DNA from: Betaproteobacteria bacterium
GTDB lineage: Bacteria > Pseudomonadota > Gammaproteobacteria > Burkholderiales > Ga0077523
Direction of reading: 5' to 3'
Assembly: GCA_016125475.1 (NCBI GenBank)
Contig: WGLR01000003.1
Location: forward strand, 71,945-135,944
Length of the DNA stretch: 64,000 bases
In this document: positions 1-8,379 of the stretch, one piece after another
Numbering within the stretch: position 1 is the stretch's first letter
How the letters are laid out: every line of letters starts with the position of its first letter
Notes under the pieces: model-generated
What the model was told of the DNA's origin: nothing
Databases searched by the model: none
What the model saw: only the letters and a program-made list of their open reading frames with translations
Made by a program: the position numbers and the translations under genes

Positions 1-1
1 G

Positions 2-1090
2 GATGGTGTGGCGGGCGACGACTACGTGGCCGCGTTCGCGGTCTCCGGAACATCGGAAGTGACCGTCTCCGTTCCCGATTTCGCGCGCGGACCGGGCCAG
101 GATATCGTCGTGCCCAACAATGCGCGGTCGGGTCTCCACCTGCCGGTTTCCGTCTCGGGCGCACAGGGCGTCCGGCGCCTCGCATTCACGCTTGCGTTCG
201 ACGGTTCGTCACTCGTGGTCGACGACGTACGTCTGGCGGCAGGATTCGCGGGCACCGTGAGCCGCACGGATCTCGCGGAGGGCGTGCGGATCGAGGTCGT
301 GTTCGACGCCCCGCTCGCCGGTGACACGGTCACGCCGATCGACCTCGTCGCACGTGTACCCGCCGGTGCTGCCTACGGTGCTACGAGACTTCTGCACATC
401 GCGGACGTCGTGACCAGGCACGAGGACGGCGACCGTGCGGCGGGGCGCGGGGACGACGCGATCCAGCTGGTGGCCTACCTCTTCGACATGGACGGCGACC
501 GCACCTACACGGACGGCGACGTCAGGGTCGCGCAGGAGGCCATCGTCGGGCTGCGTCAGGGGCTCGCGGCCTACCCGACCATGGATCCCGACGTCGTGGG
601 AGACGTCAACGCGAACGGAGCGCTTTCGTCGCTCGACGCGGTGCGCTTCATGCAGTACCTGCGCGGTCAGCCGCGAACGGACATCCCCGCGATCCCGGAG
701 CCGGCGGTTCCTGCGGCGGCGCCCTTGATGGCGATGGCAGCCAGCACGGAAGCAGTCACCGGGCCGGCCACGATCGCCGTGCCGGGGAATTTCGTGGAAC
801 CGACCGCGGCTCCGGCGACGACGGCCGGTTCTGCCGCAGCGGCGCCGACCGGCGCCACGCTGGTCGCGTGGGAAACCGCGACGCAGCCCTTCGCGGCACT
901 GCCCACGGCGGTGAAGCCGCCCGTTGTCGAAACGTCGGTTTCGGGTGACGGCTGGCGCACGACGCCGTGGGCGCGGGATCTCGCCGAGCGTCTCACGCAC
1001 CTCTCGAGCAGTGGTGACGACGAGGCCGGGACGGCCAAGCGAAGCAGCCTGCTGCGACCGCTCTCGAGGCTCTTCGGCACACTGAGGTGA
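2..1090 (+). CDS. C-terminal part of a large cohesin/dockerin surface protein (5' end outside window)
   Basis: The reading frame is open from the first bases, so the gene starts upstream and only its last 362 codons are seen. It reads in order: a short DGxxG linker; a cohesin-like beta-sandwich (about residues 20-150); a dockerin-like pair of calcium loops (DMDGDRTYTDGD, then GDVNANGALSSLDAVRF, about residues 158-222); an Ala/Pro/Thr-rich linker; and a tail with PWARDLAERL followed by a basic end (SRLFGTLR). The same order and several identical stretches occur at the C-terminus of the giant gene at 18352-43707 (DFTRGPEQ, LVGDVNGTG, SWARDLAKKL), so the two are paralogues. An extracellular or surface role is inferred from the domains. 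The full length and N-terminus are unknown. A GTG at position 8 could be mistaken for the start, but homology with the paralogue continues upstream of it. Confidence 0.85.
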   Translation, partial: DGVAGDDYVAAFAVSGTSEVTVSVPDFARGPGQDIVVPNNARSGLHLPVSVSGAQGVRRLAFTLAFDGSSLVVDDVRLAAGFAGTVSRTDLAEGVRIEVVFDAPLAGDTVTPIDLVARVPAGAAYGATRLLHIADVVTRHEDGDRAAGRGDDAIQLVAYLFDMDGDRTYTDGDVRVAQEAIVGLRQGLAAYPTMDPDVVGDVNANGALSSLDAVRFMQYLRGQPRTDIPAIPEPAVPAAAPLMAMAASTEAVTGPATIAVPGNFVEPTAAPATTAGSAAAAPTGATLVAWETATQPFAALPTAVKPPVVETSVSGDGWRTTPWARDLAERLTHLSSSGDDEAGTAKRSSLLRPLSRLFGTLR

Positions 1091-1129
1091 CCGCCGACCG
1101 GCCGGGAGACTCGGTAGCAGGAAAGGAGG

Positions 1130-1161
1130 CCCTCTCGCGATGCGCGCCGCGCGCGGGAGGG
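1130..1161 (+). terminator. Terminator-like hairpin after the truncated surface-protein gene
   Basis: CCCTCTCGCG pairs with CGCGGGAGGG across a 12-base loop, with one G-U type mismatch, 40 bp past the stop codon. No T-run follows, so a classical Rho-independent terminator is not certain. The convergent fahA gene ends at 1251, so the hairpin may serve both strands. Confidence 0.35.
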
Positions 1162-1250
1162 CGGCAAGGAGCGGTGCCGGGCGGCCTCCTCGAGCCGGGG
1201 ACGTGCCCGCCACGCGGACGCACGCGTGACGACGTGCGGGCCGGTGACCG

Positions 1251-2558
1251 TCAGGCGGCGAGCAGCGTGCCGCGTACCTCGCCGAAACCGATGCGCGCGG
1301 CGCCGTCGCGCTCGCACCACCCGCGGAAGATCACCGCATCGCCGTCCTCGAGGAAGGTACGCGTTTCGCCGTCCCCGATCGCGACGGGCTGCTTGCCGCC
1401 CTGGCTCAGTTCGAGCAGGGAGCCGGCCTCGCCTTCGCCCGGGCCGGATTGCGTACCGGTACCGAAGAGATCCCCGGGTTCCAGGTTGCAGCCGTTGACC
1501 GTGTGGTGCGCGACCATCTGCGCGACGGTCCAGTAGGCATGCCGGAAGCTGGTCCGGCTGAGCACCGGGGCGCTGCGTCCCTCCCGCCGCATGCGATCCG
1601 TTTCGAGGCGCACTTCCAGCCTGATGTCGTACGCACCCGCGTCGCGATTGGCCTGCGAATCGAGATAGGGCAGCGGCTGCGGATCGTCCGCCCCGCGTTC
1701 CCAGCGCACGCGGAACGGTGCGAGAGCTTCGGCGGTCACGATCCACGGTGACACGGTCGTCGCGAAATTCTTCGAGAGGAACGGTCCCAGCGGCTGGTAT
1801 TCCCATGCCTGGATGTCGCGCGCGGACCAGTCGTTGAGGAGGCAGATGCCGAACACGTGCCGTTCGGCCGCTTCGATCGGAATGGCTTCGCCCGCCGCGT
1901 TTCCGGGGCCGACGAACACGCCGAGTTCGAGTTCGTAATCCATGCGCTGGCTCGCGGCAAGGCGGGGGTCGTCGGTGCCCGCGCGAAGCTGTCCGTGCGG
2001 ACGCCGGAACGACTGCCCGGAGACGCCCAGGGAGGATGCACGGCCGTGATAGCCGATGGGCACCCACCTGTAGTTCGGGAGGAGGGGGTTGTCCGGCCGG
2101 AACAGACGGCCCACGTTCGTCGCGTGGTGAATCGACGTGTAGAAGTCGGTGTAGTCGCCGACCCGTGCGGGCACACGAAACTCCACGTCGGCCTGGGCCA
2201 CGAGGAACGCCTGCCACGTCGACCGGGCCGGCGCGCCCTCGCGGAGACTGCGCGACAGCGCGAGGCGCAGTGCCGACCATGCATCGGCGCCCAGGCCCAT
2301 GAACCGGTTGAGACAGGGCTCCGCAGCCGCGGCCAGCGCGTCACCGGCCGTGCCCGACAGTGCCCCTGCCGCGAGGACCCGCGCGAGGTCGACGACCTGA
2401 TCGCCGATGGCCACGCCGCCGCGCCAGTTCTCGTCGCTGCCTCGCCGTCGAAAGACGGCGAACGGCAGGTTCTGGATCGGGAAATCGGTCGTGCGGGCGT
2501 TCGCAGACTCGACCCAGCTTCGCAGGGAAGGATCGTGTGTTTCGTTCGTGAGCGTCAT
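1251..2558 (-). CDS. fahA: Fumarylacetoacetase (FAH family)
   Basis: This 435-aa protein has the normal full length of fumarylacetoacetases, which hydrolyse 4-fumarylacetoacetate to fumarate and acetoacetate at the end of tyrosine/homogentisate breakdown. It has the N-terminal SH3-like part (QNLPFAVFRRR), the family signature DFYTSIHHATNVG with the catalytic His, the metal-binding stretch MDYELELGVFVG and the later NDWSARDIQAWEYQPLGPF block. It is the last gene of a six-gene minus-strand operon, 18 bp after the VOC gene. No homogentisate dioxygenase or maleylacetoacetate isomerase is nearby. Its substrate here may therefore be a fumarylacetoacetate-like ring-fission product of the pathway encoded upstream; this is inference. 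The family assignment is firm, the exact substrate is not. Confidence 0.93.
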   Translation of the reverse strand: MTLTNETHDPSLRSWVESANARTTDFPIQNLPFAVFRRRGSDENWRGGVAIGDQVVDLARVLAAGALSGTAGDALAAAAEPCLNRFMGLGADAWSALRLALSRSLREGAPARSTWQAFLVAQADVEFRVPARVGDYTDFYTSIHHATNVGRLFRPDNPLLPNYRWVPIGYHGRASSLGVSGQSFRRPHGQLRAGTDDPRLAASQRMDYELELGVFVGPGNAAGEAIPIEAAERHVFGICLLNDWSARDIQAWEYQPLGPFLSKNFATTVSPWIVTAEALAPFRVRWERGADDPQPLPYLDSQANRDAGAYDIRLEVRLETDRMRREGRSAPVLSRTSFRHAYWTVAQMVAHHTVNGCNLEPGDLFGTGTQSGPGEGEAGSLLELSQGGKQPVAIGDGETRTFLEDGDAVIFRGWCERDGAARIGFGEVRGTLLAA

Positions 2559-2576
2559 GGGCGGGTCGTGTTCCGG

Positions 2577-3116
2577 TCAGCCGGCAGCGAGGCTGCCGTC
2601 GTGCATCCACGCGGCGTGGCGCGGGGCGCGTTTCGTGCGGGACCACTCCTCGAGCATGTCGTACTTCACCTCGTCCAGCCGCTTCATCATTTCCGGCGTG
2701 GCCGTGTTGGCGGCCAGTTCGAGCCGGTGCCCGTTCGGGTCGAAGAAGTAGATCGACTTGAACAGGGTGTGGTCGGTCGGTCCGACGACCTCGATGCCGG
2801 CCGCCTCGAGCCGGGCCTTGGTCTCGAGCAGCACGTCGACGGACTCGACTTCGAGTGCGAGGTGCTGCACCCAGGCAGGCGTGTTCGGGTCACGGGACAT
2901 GGCCGTACGCGTGGGCAGTTCGAAGAACGCGAGGATGTTGCCGCCCCCTGCATCGAGAAAGACGTGCATGTACGGGTCCGGTTCCTTCGTCGACGGCACC
3001 TCGTTTTCCGCGATCGCGAGCACGAAGCTCATGCCGAGGTGTTTCTCGTACCACTCGACGGTTTCCTTCGCGTCGGCGCAGCGATAGGCCACGTGATGCA
3101 CTTTGCGGATCAGCAC
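2577..3116 (-). CDS. VOC-superfamily protein (glyoxalase/extradiol dioxygenase-like)
   Basis: The 179-aa protein has the paired beta-alpha-beta-beta-beta modules of the vicinal oxygen chelate fold. Candidate metal ligands are visible in the usual four places: His in KVHHVAY near the N-terminus, Glu in LAFFELP, His in WVQHLALEV and Glu in GHRLELAAN. Known members are glyoxalases, extradiol dioxygenases and related isomerases. Lying between an EthD gene (13 bp upstream) and a fumarylacetoacetase gene (18 bp downstream), it could perform a ring-cleavage or isomerisation step just before hydrolysis. The C-terminal 40 residues (from EMMKRLDEVKYDMLEEW) extend beyond the core fold. The substrate is not predictable from the sequence. 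Confidence 0.85.
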   Translation of the reverse strand: MLIRKVHHVAYRCADAKETVEWYEKHLGMSFVLAIAENEVPSTKEPDPYMHVFLDAGGGNILAFFELPTRTAMSRDPNTPAWVQHLALEVESVDVLLETKARLEAAGIEVVGPTDHTLFKSIYFFDPNGHRLELAANTATPEMMKRLDEVKYDMLEEWSRTKRAPRHAAWMHDGSLAAG

Positions 3117-3129
3117 GGGATGTTCCTCC

Positions 3130-3816
3130 CTAGACGATGACGTGTGTGTCCACCAGAAAGGTGGTGATTTCGGAAATGAACTCGCGGGCGTGGGTCATGA
3201 GGGTGACGCCCTGGGGGGATGCGAACGCCGCATCCAGCGAGGCGGCATCCTCGAACCACAGCTCGACGATGCCGTCGATGGGGAGTCCGTCGTGGTCGAC
3301 GGGGTGTCCCTTCGGCGCCTCGCGGCCGATGACGTAGTTCTGACGGTACCCCCGCACGCCGGACACGCGCCGCACGAGCCGCGCGTGTTCGATGCGCCAC
3401 TCGTGCAGGAACTGCTCGGGTGACACGCCTTCCTTCCGGCGCAGCAGCGACATGCGCTTGATCAGCGGGCGGTGCGGGTCGGGCGGGATGACCTCGACCT
3501 GATCGAGCGCGAGGATGCGCAGATCGCCGATGAAGTGCTGCTCGTCGGCGATGAGCGCCTGGCCTGCTTCCGTCGCGTAGCTCGCACGCAGCGCGTCCTC
3601 GTCGTCGAACCAGAGCAGCGAGAAGCCGTCGAGCTGTTCGGGTCCGCGCTCGTACGCGATGCCGCGCTGCACGCTGTCCGTGACGTGGTTCTGCTCGTAG
3701 CGTCTCAGACTGGGCAGCTTCGCGGCGAGCGCGCCGTGTTGCTCCCGCCAGTAGCGGCGGAAGTCGTCCATGCTCCAGTCGGGCTTCTTGCGCAGCAATC
3801 CTGAACGAACGATCAT
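3130..3816 (-). CDS. Tandem EthD-domain protein
   Basis: The chosen start is the ATG at 3816 (MIVRSGLLRKKPDWSM). It lies 4 bp after the stop of the MBL gene, implying translational coupling; the longer open frame upstream would run into that gene. The 228-aa protein contains two EthD/dimeric alpha-beta barrel modules: residues 1-110 (KPDWSMDDFRRYWREQHG) and 111-228 (KEGVSPEQFLHEWRIEHARL). Single EthD proteins occur in ether and aromatic degradation loci and are often of unclear enzymatic role. A fused tandem would mimic the usual dimer. It sits mid-operon, 13 bp before the VOC gene, so it probably acts on an intermediate of the same pathway. Function beyond the family is unknown. Confidence 0.85.
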   Translation of the reverse strand: MIVRSGLLRKKPDWSMDDFRRYWREQHGALAAKLPSLRRYEQNHVTDSVQRGIAYERGPEQLDGFSLLWFDDEDALRASYATEAGQALIADEQHFIGDLRILALDQVEVIPPDPHRPLIKRMSLLRRKEGVSPEQFLHEWRIEHARLVRRVSGVRGYRQNYVIGREAPKGHPVDHDGLPIDGIVELWFEDAASLDAAFASPQGVTLMTHAREFISEITTFLVDTHVIV

Positions 3817-3820
3817 CGTC

Positions 3821-4777
3821 TCAGCCCTCCAGTGCCTGCCACATCTGCTGGTCGCGTTCCGCGGTCCAGATGCGTGGATCCGGGAACTTCGTGGCCTCGT
3901 CGTAGGCACGCGTGACATCGAATGGCATGCAGTGGTCGAAGATCACCCAGCCGCCGTAGGACGGCGAGAGCTTCTCGTACGTTTCGCGATACACGCTCCG
4001 GAGATCCTTCCCTGCCTGAGCGCCCGCCTTCACGGCCGAGAACAGTTCGCTCACGAACGCGCGCGTGCCCGCAAGGCCCTTTGCCACCTGCTCCTCGCCC
4101 TGAAGGGCCGCGCCGCGACCGGGTACGAGCGCCGTCGGGCCGAGTGCCGCGAGTGCGTCGAGCGTCCGGGGCCAGTCCTGGAAGTAGGCGTCACCCGCAT
4201 ACGGTGTCGCGTCGAACTCGACGAGGTCGCCGCTGAAGAGCACCTTCTCCTGCGGCAGCCAGACGATGGTGTCTCCCTTGGTGTGGCCGCGGCCCGGCTG
4301 CAGGATCTGGACTTCCAGGTCGCCGAGCCAGAGGGTCATCCGCCCGGAGAACGTGATGGTGGGCCAGGTGAGTCCGGCCGGGACGCTCTCGACGTTCCGG
4401 AACAGGCGCGGAAAGCGGCCGATCTCGCTGGCCTTGTCGGCCTCGCCGCGCTCGCGGATGAGGTCCCAGGTGTCCTGGCTCGCGATGACCTGCTCGGGCG
4501 CATAGGCGGAAGCTCCCAGCACGCGCACCGCGTGATAGTGGCTCAGCACGACGTACTTGATCGGCTTGTCCGTGACCTCGCGGATGCGCCGGATGACGTC
4601 CTGTGCCATGACCGGAGTCGCCTGCGTGTCGATGACCAGCACCGCATCGTCACCGATCACGACGCCCGTGTTGGGATCGCCTTCTGCCGTATAGGCATAG
4701 GCGTGTGCCGAGAGCTTCGTGAAACTGACCTGCTTCTCCTCGAGGTCGGCCTGCGATGCGAACTTCTTGGTGTTCAT
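3821..4777 (-). CDS. Metallo-beta-lactamase-fold hydrolase with altered HxHxDH motif
   Basis: The 318-aa protein has the MBL fold: GVVIGDDAVLVIDTQ in the first sheet, the metal-motif region SHYHAVRVLGASAY, GRGHTKGDTIVWLP and FSGDLVEF. In the canonical HxHxDH motif both first histidines remain, but Asp and the next His are replaced (HYHAVR). The second metal site should therefore be weak or absent, while the His of GHTKGD and the Asp of FSGDLV are kept. No signal peptide is visible, so it is probably cytoplasmic. It lies between an SDR (105-bp gap) and the coupled EthD gene. A hydrolase or lactonase role in the same catabolic route is plausible but not shown. Confidence 0.85.
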   Translation of the reverse strand: MNTKKFASQADLEEKQVSFTKLSAHAYAYTAEGDPNTGVVIGDDAVLVIDTQATPVMAQDVIRRIREVTDKPIKYVVLSHYHAVRVLGASAYAPEQVIASQDTWDLIRERGEADKASEIGRFPRLFRNVESVPAGLTWPTITFSGRMTLWLGDLEVQILQPGRGHTKGDTIVWLPQEKVLFSGDLVEFDATPYAGDAYFQDWPRTLDALAALGPTALVPGRGAALQGEEQVAKGLAGTRAFVSELFSAVKAGAQAGKDLRSVYRETYEKLSPSYGGWVIFDHCMPFDVTRAYDEATKFPDPRIWTAERDQQMWQALEG

Positions 4778-4882
4778 GAGTCGTTTCCTGATGGCGAGGG
4801 GCAGCGGTGCGGACGTGCCGTCCCTCTCGGTTGAGTGTGCGGTGCCCCGTCCGGGGCCCGTCCGTGCTTCGTGACCGTCGCG

Positions 4883-5659
4883 CTACACGGCGAGGAAGCC
4901 GCCGTCGACAGCGAGTGTCACCCCCGTCACGTATTCGGACATCGACGACGAAAGAAAGACGATGGGGCCGACGAGGTCGACGGGCTGGCCGAGGCGGCCC
5001 ATCGGAATGCGGGTCATGAACGTCGCGAGGCGTTCCGGATTCTCCCTGGTGACGGCCGTCATCGGCGTCTCGATCACGCCTGGTGCCAGCGCATTCACGC
5101 GCACCCCGTCCCGGGCGAGTTCGGCCGCGAGCGACTGCGTGTACATCTTGATCGCGCCCTTGGAGGGCGAGTAGCCGAGGCTCACGCCTTGCCCGGCATA
5201 GGCGGCGATCGACGCGACGTTCACGATCGTGCCGCGGCGGGTCTTGATCGCTTCCCGGAAAGCCTGGGTGACGTTGAACGTGCCGTTCAGGTTCACATCC
5301 AGGGTCTTGCGCCAGTTCGCGGCGGCCCGCGGGCTGTCGCTGCCTTCGCGGATGATGATGCCTGCATTGTTCACGAGCAGGTCCACGAGACCGATTTCCG
5401 CGCCGATCTGAGTGGCGAGAGTCTCGCAAGCCGCCGCCTGCGTCACGTCGAGCGTGAATGCCCAGGCCTTGCCCCCGGCCTGCCGGACGAGTCGCGCCGT
5501 CTCGTCCACGGTCTCGCCGTTCATGTCGGTCACGATGACCGCCGCGCCGGCACGCTGCAGGCCGAGGGCGATCTCGCGGCCGTTGCCCTGGCCCGCGCCG
5601 GTGACGAACGCGAGCCGGCCTTCGAGCAGGCGCGGGAGGGATTGGGTCGAGTCGGTCAT
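4883..5659 (-). CDS. Short-chain dehydrogenase/reductase
   Basis: A classical SDR of 258 aa. It shows the nucleotide-binding motif TGAGQGNG (around residues 20-27), NNAG in the fourth strand, the catalytic Ser in NVASIAAYAG and the active-site YSPSK. The ADMNG-type region after strand 2 (VIVTDMNGE) has an acidic residue, which favours NAD over NADP. Only 2 bp separate it from the upstream FAD dehydrogenase gene, so the two are almost certainly cotranscribed. The likely role is oxidation or reduction of a hydroxy/keto intermediate of the pathway; the substrate is unknown. Confidence 0.92.
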   Translation of the reverse strand: MTDSTQSLPRLLEGRLAFVTGAGQGNGREIALGLQRAGAAVIVTDMNGETVDETARLVRQAGGKAWAFTLDVTQAAACETLATQIGAEIGLVDLLVNNAGIIIREGSDSPRAAANWRKTLDVNLNGTFNVTQAFREAIKTRRGTIVNVASIAAYAGQGVSLGYSPSKGAIKMYTQSLAAELARDGVRVNALAPGVIETPMTAVTRENPERLATFMTRIPMGRLGQPVDLVGPIVFLSSSMSEYVTGVTLAVDGGFLAV

Positions 5660-5661
5660 GA

Positions 5662-7410
5662 TCAGGCGGCGTCCTGGACGAGGGTGGCAGGGCCTGTCTC
5701 GACGTGCTGGCTACCGGCTGCCTCCGCGAGCGACACGCCTGCGACATAGCCGAACGTGAGGGCCGGGCCGAGCGTGATGCCCGCGCCGGGGTAGTTGCCG
5801 CCCATGACGCTGGCCGCATCGTTGCCCACGGCGTGCAGACCCTTGATGACGTGCCCGTCGCGGTCGAGCACGCGGGTTTTTGCATCGACCGCGAGCCCCG
5901 CGAACGTGCCGATGTCGCCGATGACCAGCCTGATCGCGTAGAACGGGCCGGTCTCGATCGGTCGTACACACGGGTTCGGCGTGTTCAGCGCGTCGCCCTG
6001 GTAGCGGTTGTAGGCCCTGCTGCCCTTGCCGAACGCCGGATCCTCTCCCTTTCGCGCGTGCTCGTTGAAGCCTTCGATCGTGGACCGCAGCGTGGCGGGA
6101 TCGACGTCGATCGCACGTGCCAGCTCTTCGATCGTCCGGCCGCGCTTCAGGTAGCCCGTGCGCAGGTGCCGTCCGATGGGCATCGGGAACGGTGCCACGC
6201 AGCCCATGCCGTAGCCGCGCAGCGTCGCGTGATCGCAGATCTCCCACGCGAAGATGTCCTTGTCGCCGCGCGTGGCTGCCACGAGGTCCTGGACGAAGTC
6301 GTGATAGGAGTTGGCCTCGTTCGCGAAGCGCTTGCCGTGCCGGGTGACCGCGATCACGCCGGGCTTGGCGCGGTCGATGAAGTGCGGCATCACGCCGGCC
6401 GTGCCGTCGCGCCGCGTCGTGACGGAGGTCGGCACCCAGGCGGCGGCGTGCGGAATGGACGGGTCGACGTGCGCGCCGACCGCCTCGGCCATGCGCAGTC
6501 CATCTCCCGTGTTCGAGGCCGGCGATGGCGTGTAGTGCTCACGGCCCGTCGGGGCATGGGGGAACAGGGCCTTGCGTCGTTCGACGTCGTGCGGGAACCC
6601 CCCGCACGCGAGCACCACGCCGACGCGGGCCCGGACGCGCAGGGACTTCCCTTCGTGGTCGACCAGCGCCCCCGTGACGCGATCGCCCTCGACCAGCAGC
6701 TTGCGCACGGGTGATTCCAGCCAGACGGGAATGTCGAGATCCATCGCGGCCTTCGCGAGCCTGCCGGCGAGCGCGTTGCCGTTCGTGAGCGTCATGCCGC
6801 GGCCGTGACGCAGCACGTCGAGCATGTGGCGGCTCAGGCGCTTCGTCACGTACAGGAAGGACTCCAGCGAGCGGAACGCCCTCATGAAGTGCCAGATCTC
6901 CTTGCCGGAGCCCAGCATCATGCCGAAGACGGTGAGCTCGGGCAGGGGCGGTGCGAGCTTCTTCACGCGTGGACCGAGTTCCCGGCCGTCGAACGGTCGC
7001 GTCACCATCGAGCGGCCGCCCTGCATGCCCCCGGGCGCTTCCGCGTGGTAGTCGGGAAACACGGGCGGCATGTCGAACTGCACGCACGTGTTGCGCGTGA
7101 AGAAGTCGATGGCCTTCGGGCCGTTCTCGATGAAGGCATCGACACGCGCCGGATCGAAATGGGTGGTCGTCTCGTGCTGCAGGTAAGTGCGTGCGGCGCC
7201 GGGCGGTTCCGTGATGCCCTGTTCGGTGGCCAGACGCGTGCCCGGAATCCAGAGCCAGCCGCCCGATCGGGCGGTCGTGCCGCCGAACATCCTTTCCTTC
7301 TCGACTACCAGAACCTTCAGTCCGCGCGACGCAGCGGTGATCGCTGCCGACATGCCCGACGCGCCCGTCCCCACGACGAGAACGTCGCACTGGAAATCTC
7401 GCTCATCCAT
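5662..7410 (-). CDS. FAD-dependent dehydrogenase (FAD_binding_2, 3-ketosteroid dehydrogenase/fumarate reductase-like)
   Basis: The ATG at 7410 is preferred because a strong GAGGAG ribosome-binding site lies just upstream; an open frame continues to 7518 but crosses the promoter. The 582-aa protein begins with a Rossmann FAD motif (CDVLVVGTGASGMSAAI, with a paired acidic residue in VVEKE), followed by the GGTTARSGGWLWIPG segment typical of 3-ketosteroid-delta1-dehydrogenase and flavocytochrome c fumarate reductase relatives. It ends with the FAD-closing block GLHAVGNDAASVMGGNYPGAGITLGPALTFGYVAG. Such enzymes introduce or reduce a C=C bond next to a carbonyl. As first gene of the operon, and divergent from an IclR regulator, it probably performs an early desaturation of an alicyclic or steroid-like substrate. 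Confidence 0.9.
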   Translation of the reverse strand: MDERDFQCDVLVVGTGASGMSAAITAASRGLKVLVVEKERMFGGTTARSGGWLWIPGTRLATEQGITEPPGAARTYLQHETTTHFDPARVDAFIENGPKAIDFFTRNTCVQFDMPPVFPDYHAEAPGGMQGGRSMVTRPFDGRELGPRVKKLAPPLPELTVFGMMLGSGKEIWHFMRAFRSLESFLYVTKRLSRHMLDVLRHGRGMTLTNGNALAGRLAKAAMDLDIPVWLESPVRKLLVEGDRVTGALVDHEGKSLRVRARVGVVLACGGFPHDVERRKALFPHAPTGREHYTPSPASNTGDGLRMAEAVGAHVDPSIPHAAAWVPTSVTTRRDGTAGVMPHFIDRAKPGVIAVTRHGKRFANEANSYHDFVQDLVAATRGDKDIFAWEICDHATLRGYGMGCVAPFPMPIGRHLRTGYLKRGRTIEELARAIDVDPATLRSTIEGFNEHARKGEDPAFGKGSRAYNRYQGDALNTPNPCVRPIETGPFYAIRLVIGDIGTFAGLAVDAKTRVLDRDGHVIKGLHAVGNDAASVMGGNYPGAGITLGPALTFGYVAGVSLAEAAGSQHVETGPATLVQDAA

Positions 7411-7438
7411 GGCATTGCTCCTCCTCAGAAAGGTGCGA

Positions 7439-7467
7439 AGCCTACCCGCCCTCGATCGTTCTGTCAA
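7439..7467 (-). promoter_or_regulatory. Sigma-70-type promoter of the catabolic operon
   Basis: On the minus strand a perfect -35 TTGACA (7467-7462) is followed after 17 bases by TAGGCT (7444-7439). Transcription would start near 7432, leaving a leader of about 22 nt before the ATG at 7410. The neighbouring AT-rich stretch (7468-7500) is the likely place for IclR binding, but no convincing operator palindrome was identified. Confidence 0.6.
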
Positions 7468-7577
7468 ACGCATATGATAATAACGAACGACACGTCCAAT
7501 TAAGGTGGTATTCGACAATGTATAACCTCGGCGCTGGCTATACTCGGCCTCTCGTGAGAGGCGTCCAGAGGCAAAAG

Positions 7578-8363
7578 ATGGAAGAAAAGGCCCGTCGCGG
7601 CATTCAGTCGGTCGAGATCGGAAGCGAGCTGCTCGACGTGCTCGCCCATCACGCGGCCCCGATGGCCCTGAAGGATCTGGCGAAGGCGGCGGGCATGACC
7701 GCCGGCAAGGCTCATCCCTACATGGTGAGTTTCCTGAAGGTCGGCTTCGTGACGCAGGACATCACCGGACGCTACGAACTCGGACCGTTCGCGCTGCGGC
7801 TGGGGCTCACGCGGCTGCAGCGGCTGGACGAGGTGAAGGAAGCGACGCCGCTCATCGAAGCCCTCGCGGCCGAAACCGGGCAGAGCGTAGCCCTGGCCGT
7901 CTGGGGAAATCTCGGCCCGACCATCGTCAGGCTCGAGGAGCCCGTTCAGCCGCTGCACGTGAACCTGCGGGTGGGTACGGTGATGTCCATGGCGCACACG
8001 GCCACGGGCTGGCTGTTCGCGTCCTACCTGCCTCCCAAGGTGGTCGAGGGACTCATCCGTGAAGACCTCGCGCGGAAGAGCGGCCGGACGGGCGGGCCGA
8101 TGGAGATGACGCGTGCACAGGTGGAGGAAGCGGTCATCGAAACGCGCAGGCACGGCCTGTCGCGCACGATCGGGCAGCCCATCCCCGGAATCAGTGCGTT
8201 CTCCGCGCCCGTGTTCGATTCGGGCGGGCATCTCGTTCTGGGCATCACGGCCATGGGCCCGGAGGCGACGTTCGATTCCCGGTGGAACGGCAGTGTCGCG
8301 ACGCCGCTGCGCCGGTGCGCGGCGGAGGCGTCGCAGAGATTGGGCTACGTGGAGACCGTGTAG
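7578..8363 (+). CDS. IclR-family transcriptional regulator
   Basis: With the ATG at 7578 (MEEKARRGIQSVEIG, preceded by AGAGG) the protein has 261 aa, typical of the family. An in-frame ATG at 7518 would add 20 unlike residues and would overlap a possible -10 (TATAAC, 7521-7526). The N-terminal winged helix (IGSELLDVLAHHAAPMALKDLAKAAGM) is followed by the linker LRLGLTRLQRLDEV and the C-terminal effector domain, ending with ISAFSAPVFDSGGHLVLGITAMGP, the classic IclR signature region. It is transcribed away from the six-gene operon that begins at 7410, so it is probably the pathway-specific regulator responding to a substrate or intermediate. Whether it activates or represses cannot be told. 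Confidence 0.93.
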   Translation: MEEKARRGIQSVEIGSELLDVLAHHAAPMALKDLAKAAGMTAGKAHPYMVSFLKVGFVTQDITGRYELGPFALRLGLTRLQRLDEVKEATPLIEALAAETGQSVALAVWGNLGPTIVRLEEPVQPLHVNLRVGTVMSMAHTATGWLFASYLPPKVVEGLIREDLARKSGRTGGPMEMTRAQVEEAVIETRRHGLSRTIGQPIPGISAFSAPVFDSGGHLVLGITAMGPEATFDSRWNGSVATPLRRCAAEASQRLGYVETV

Positions 8364-8379
8364 GCGCGGGATCCTGCCG

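Noticed and set aside
7518-7577. Longer IclR start at 7518
   Set aside because: The extra residues are unlike the family and overlap a candidate -10; 7578 has a better ribosome-binding site.
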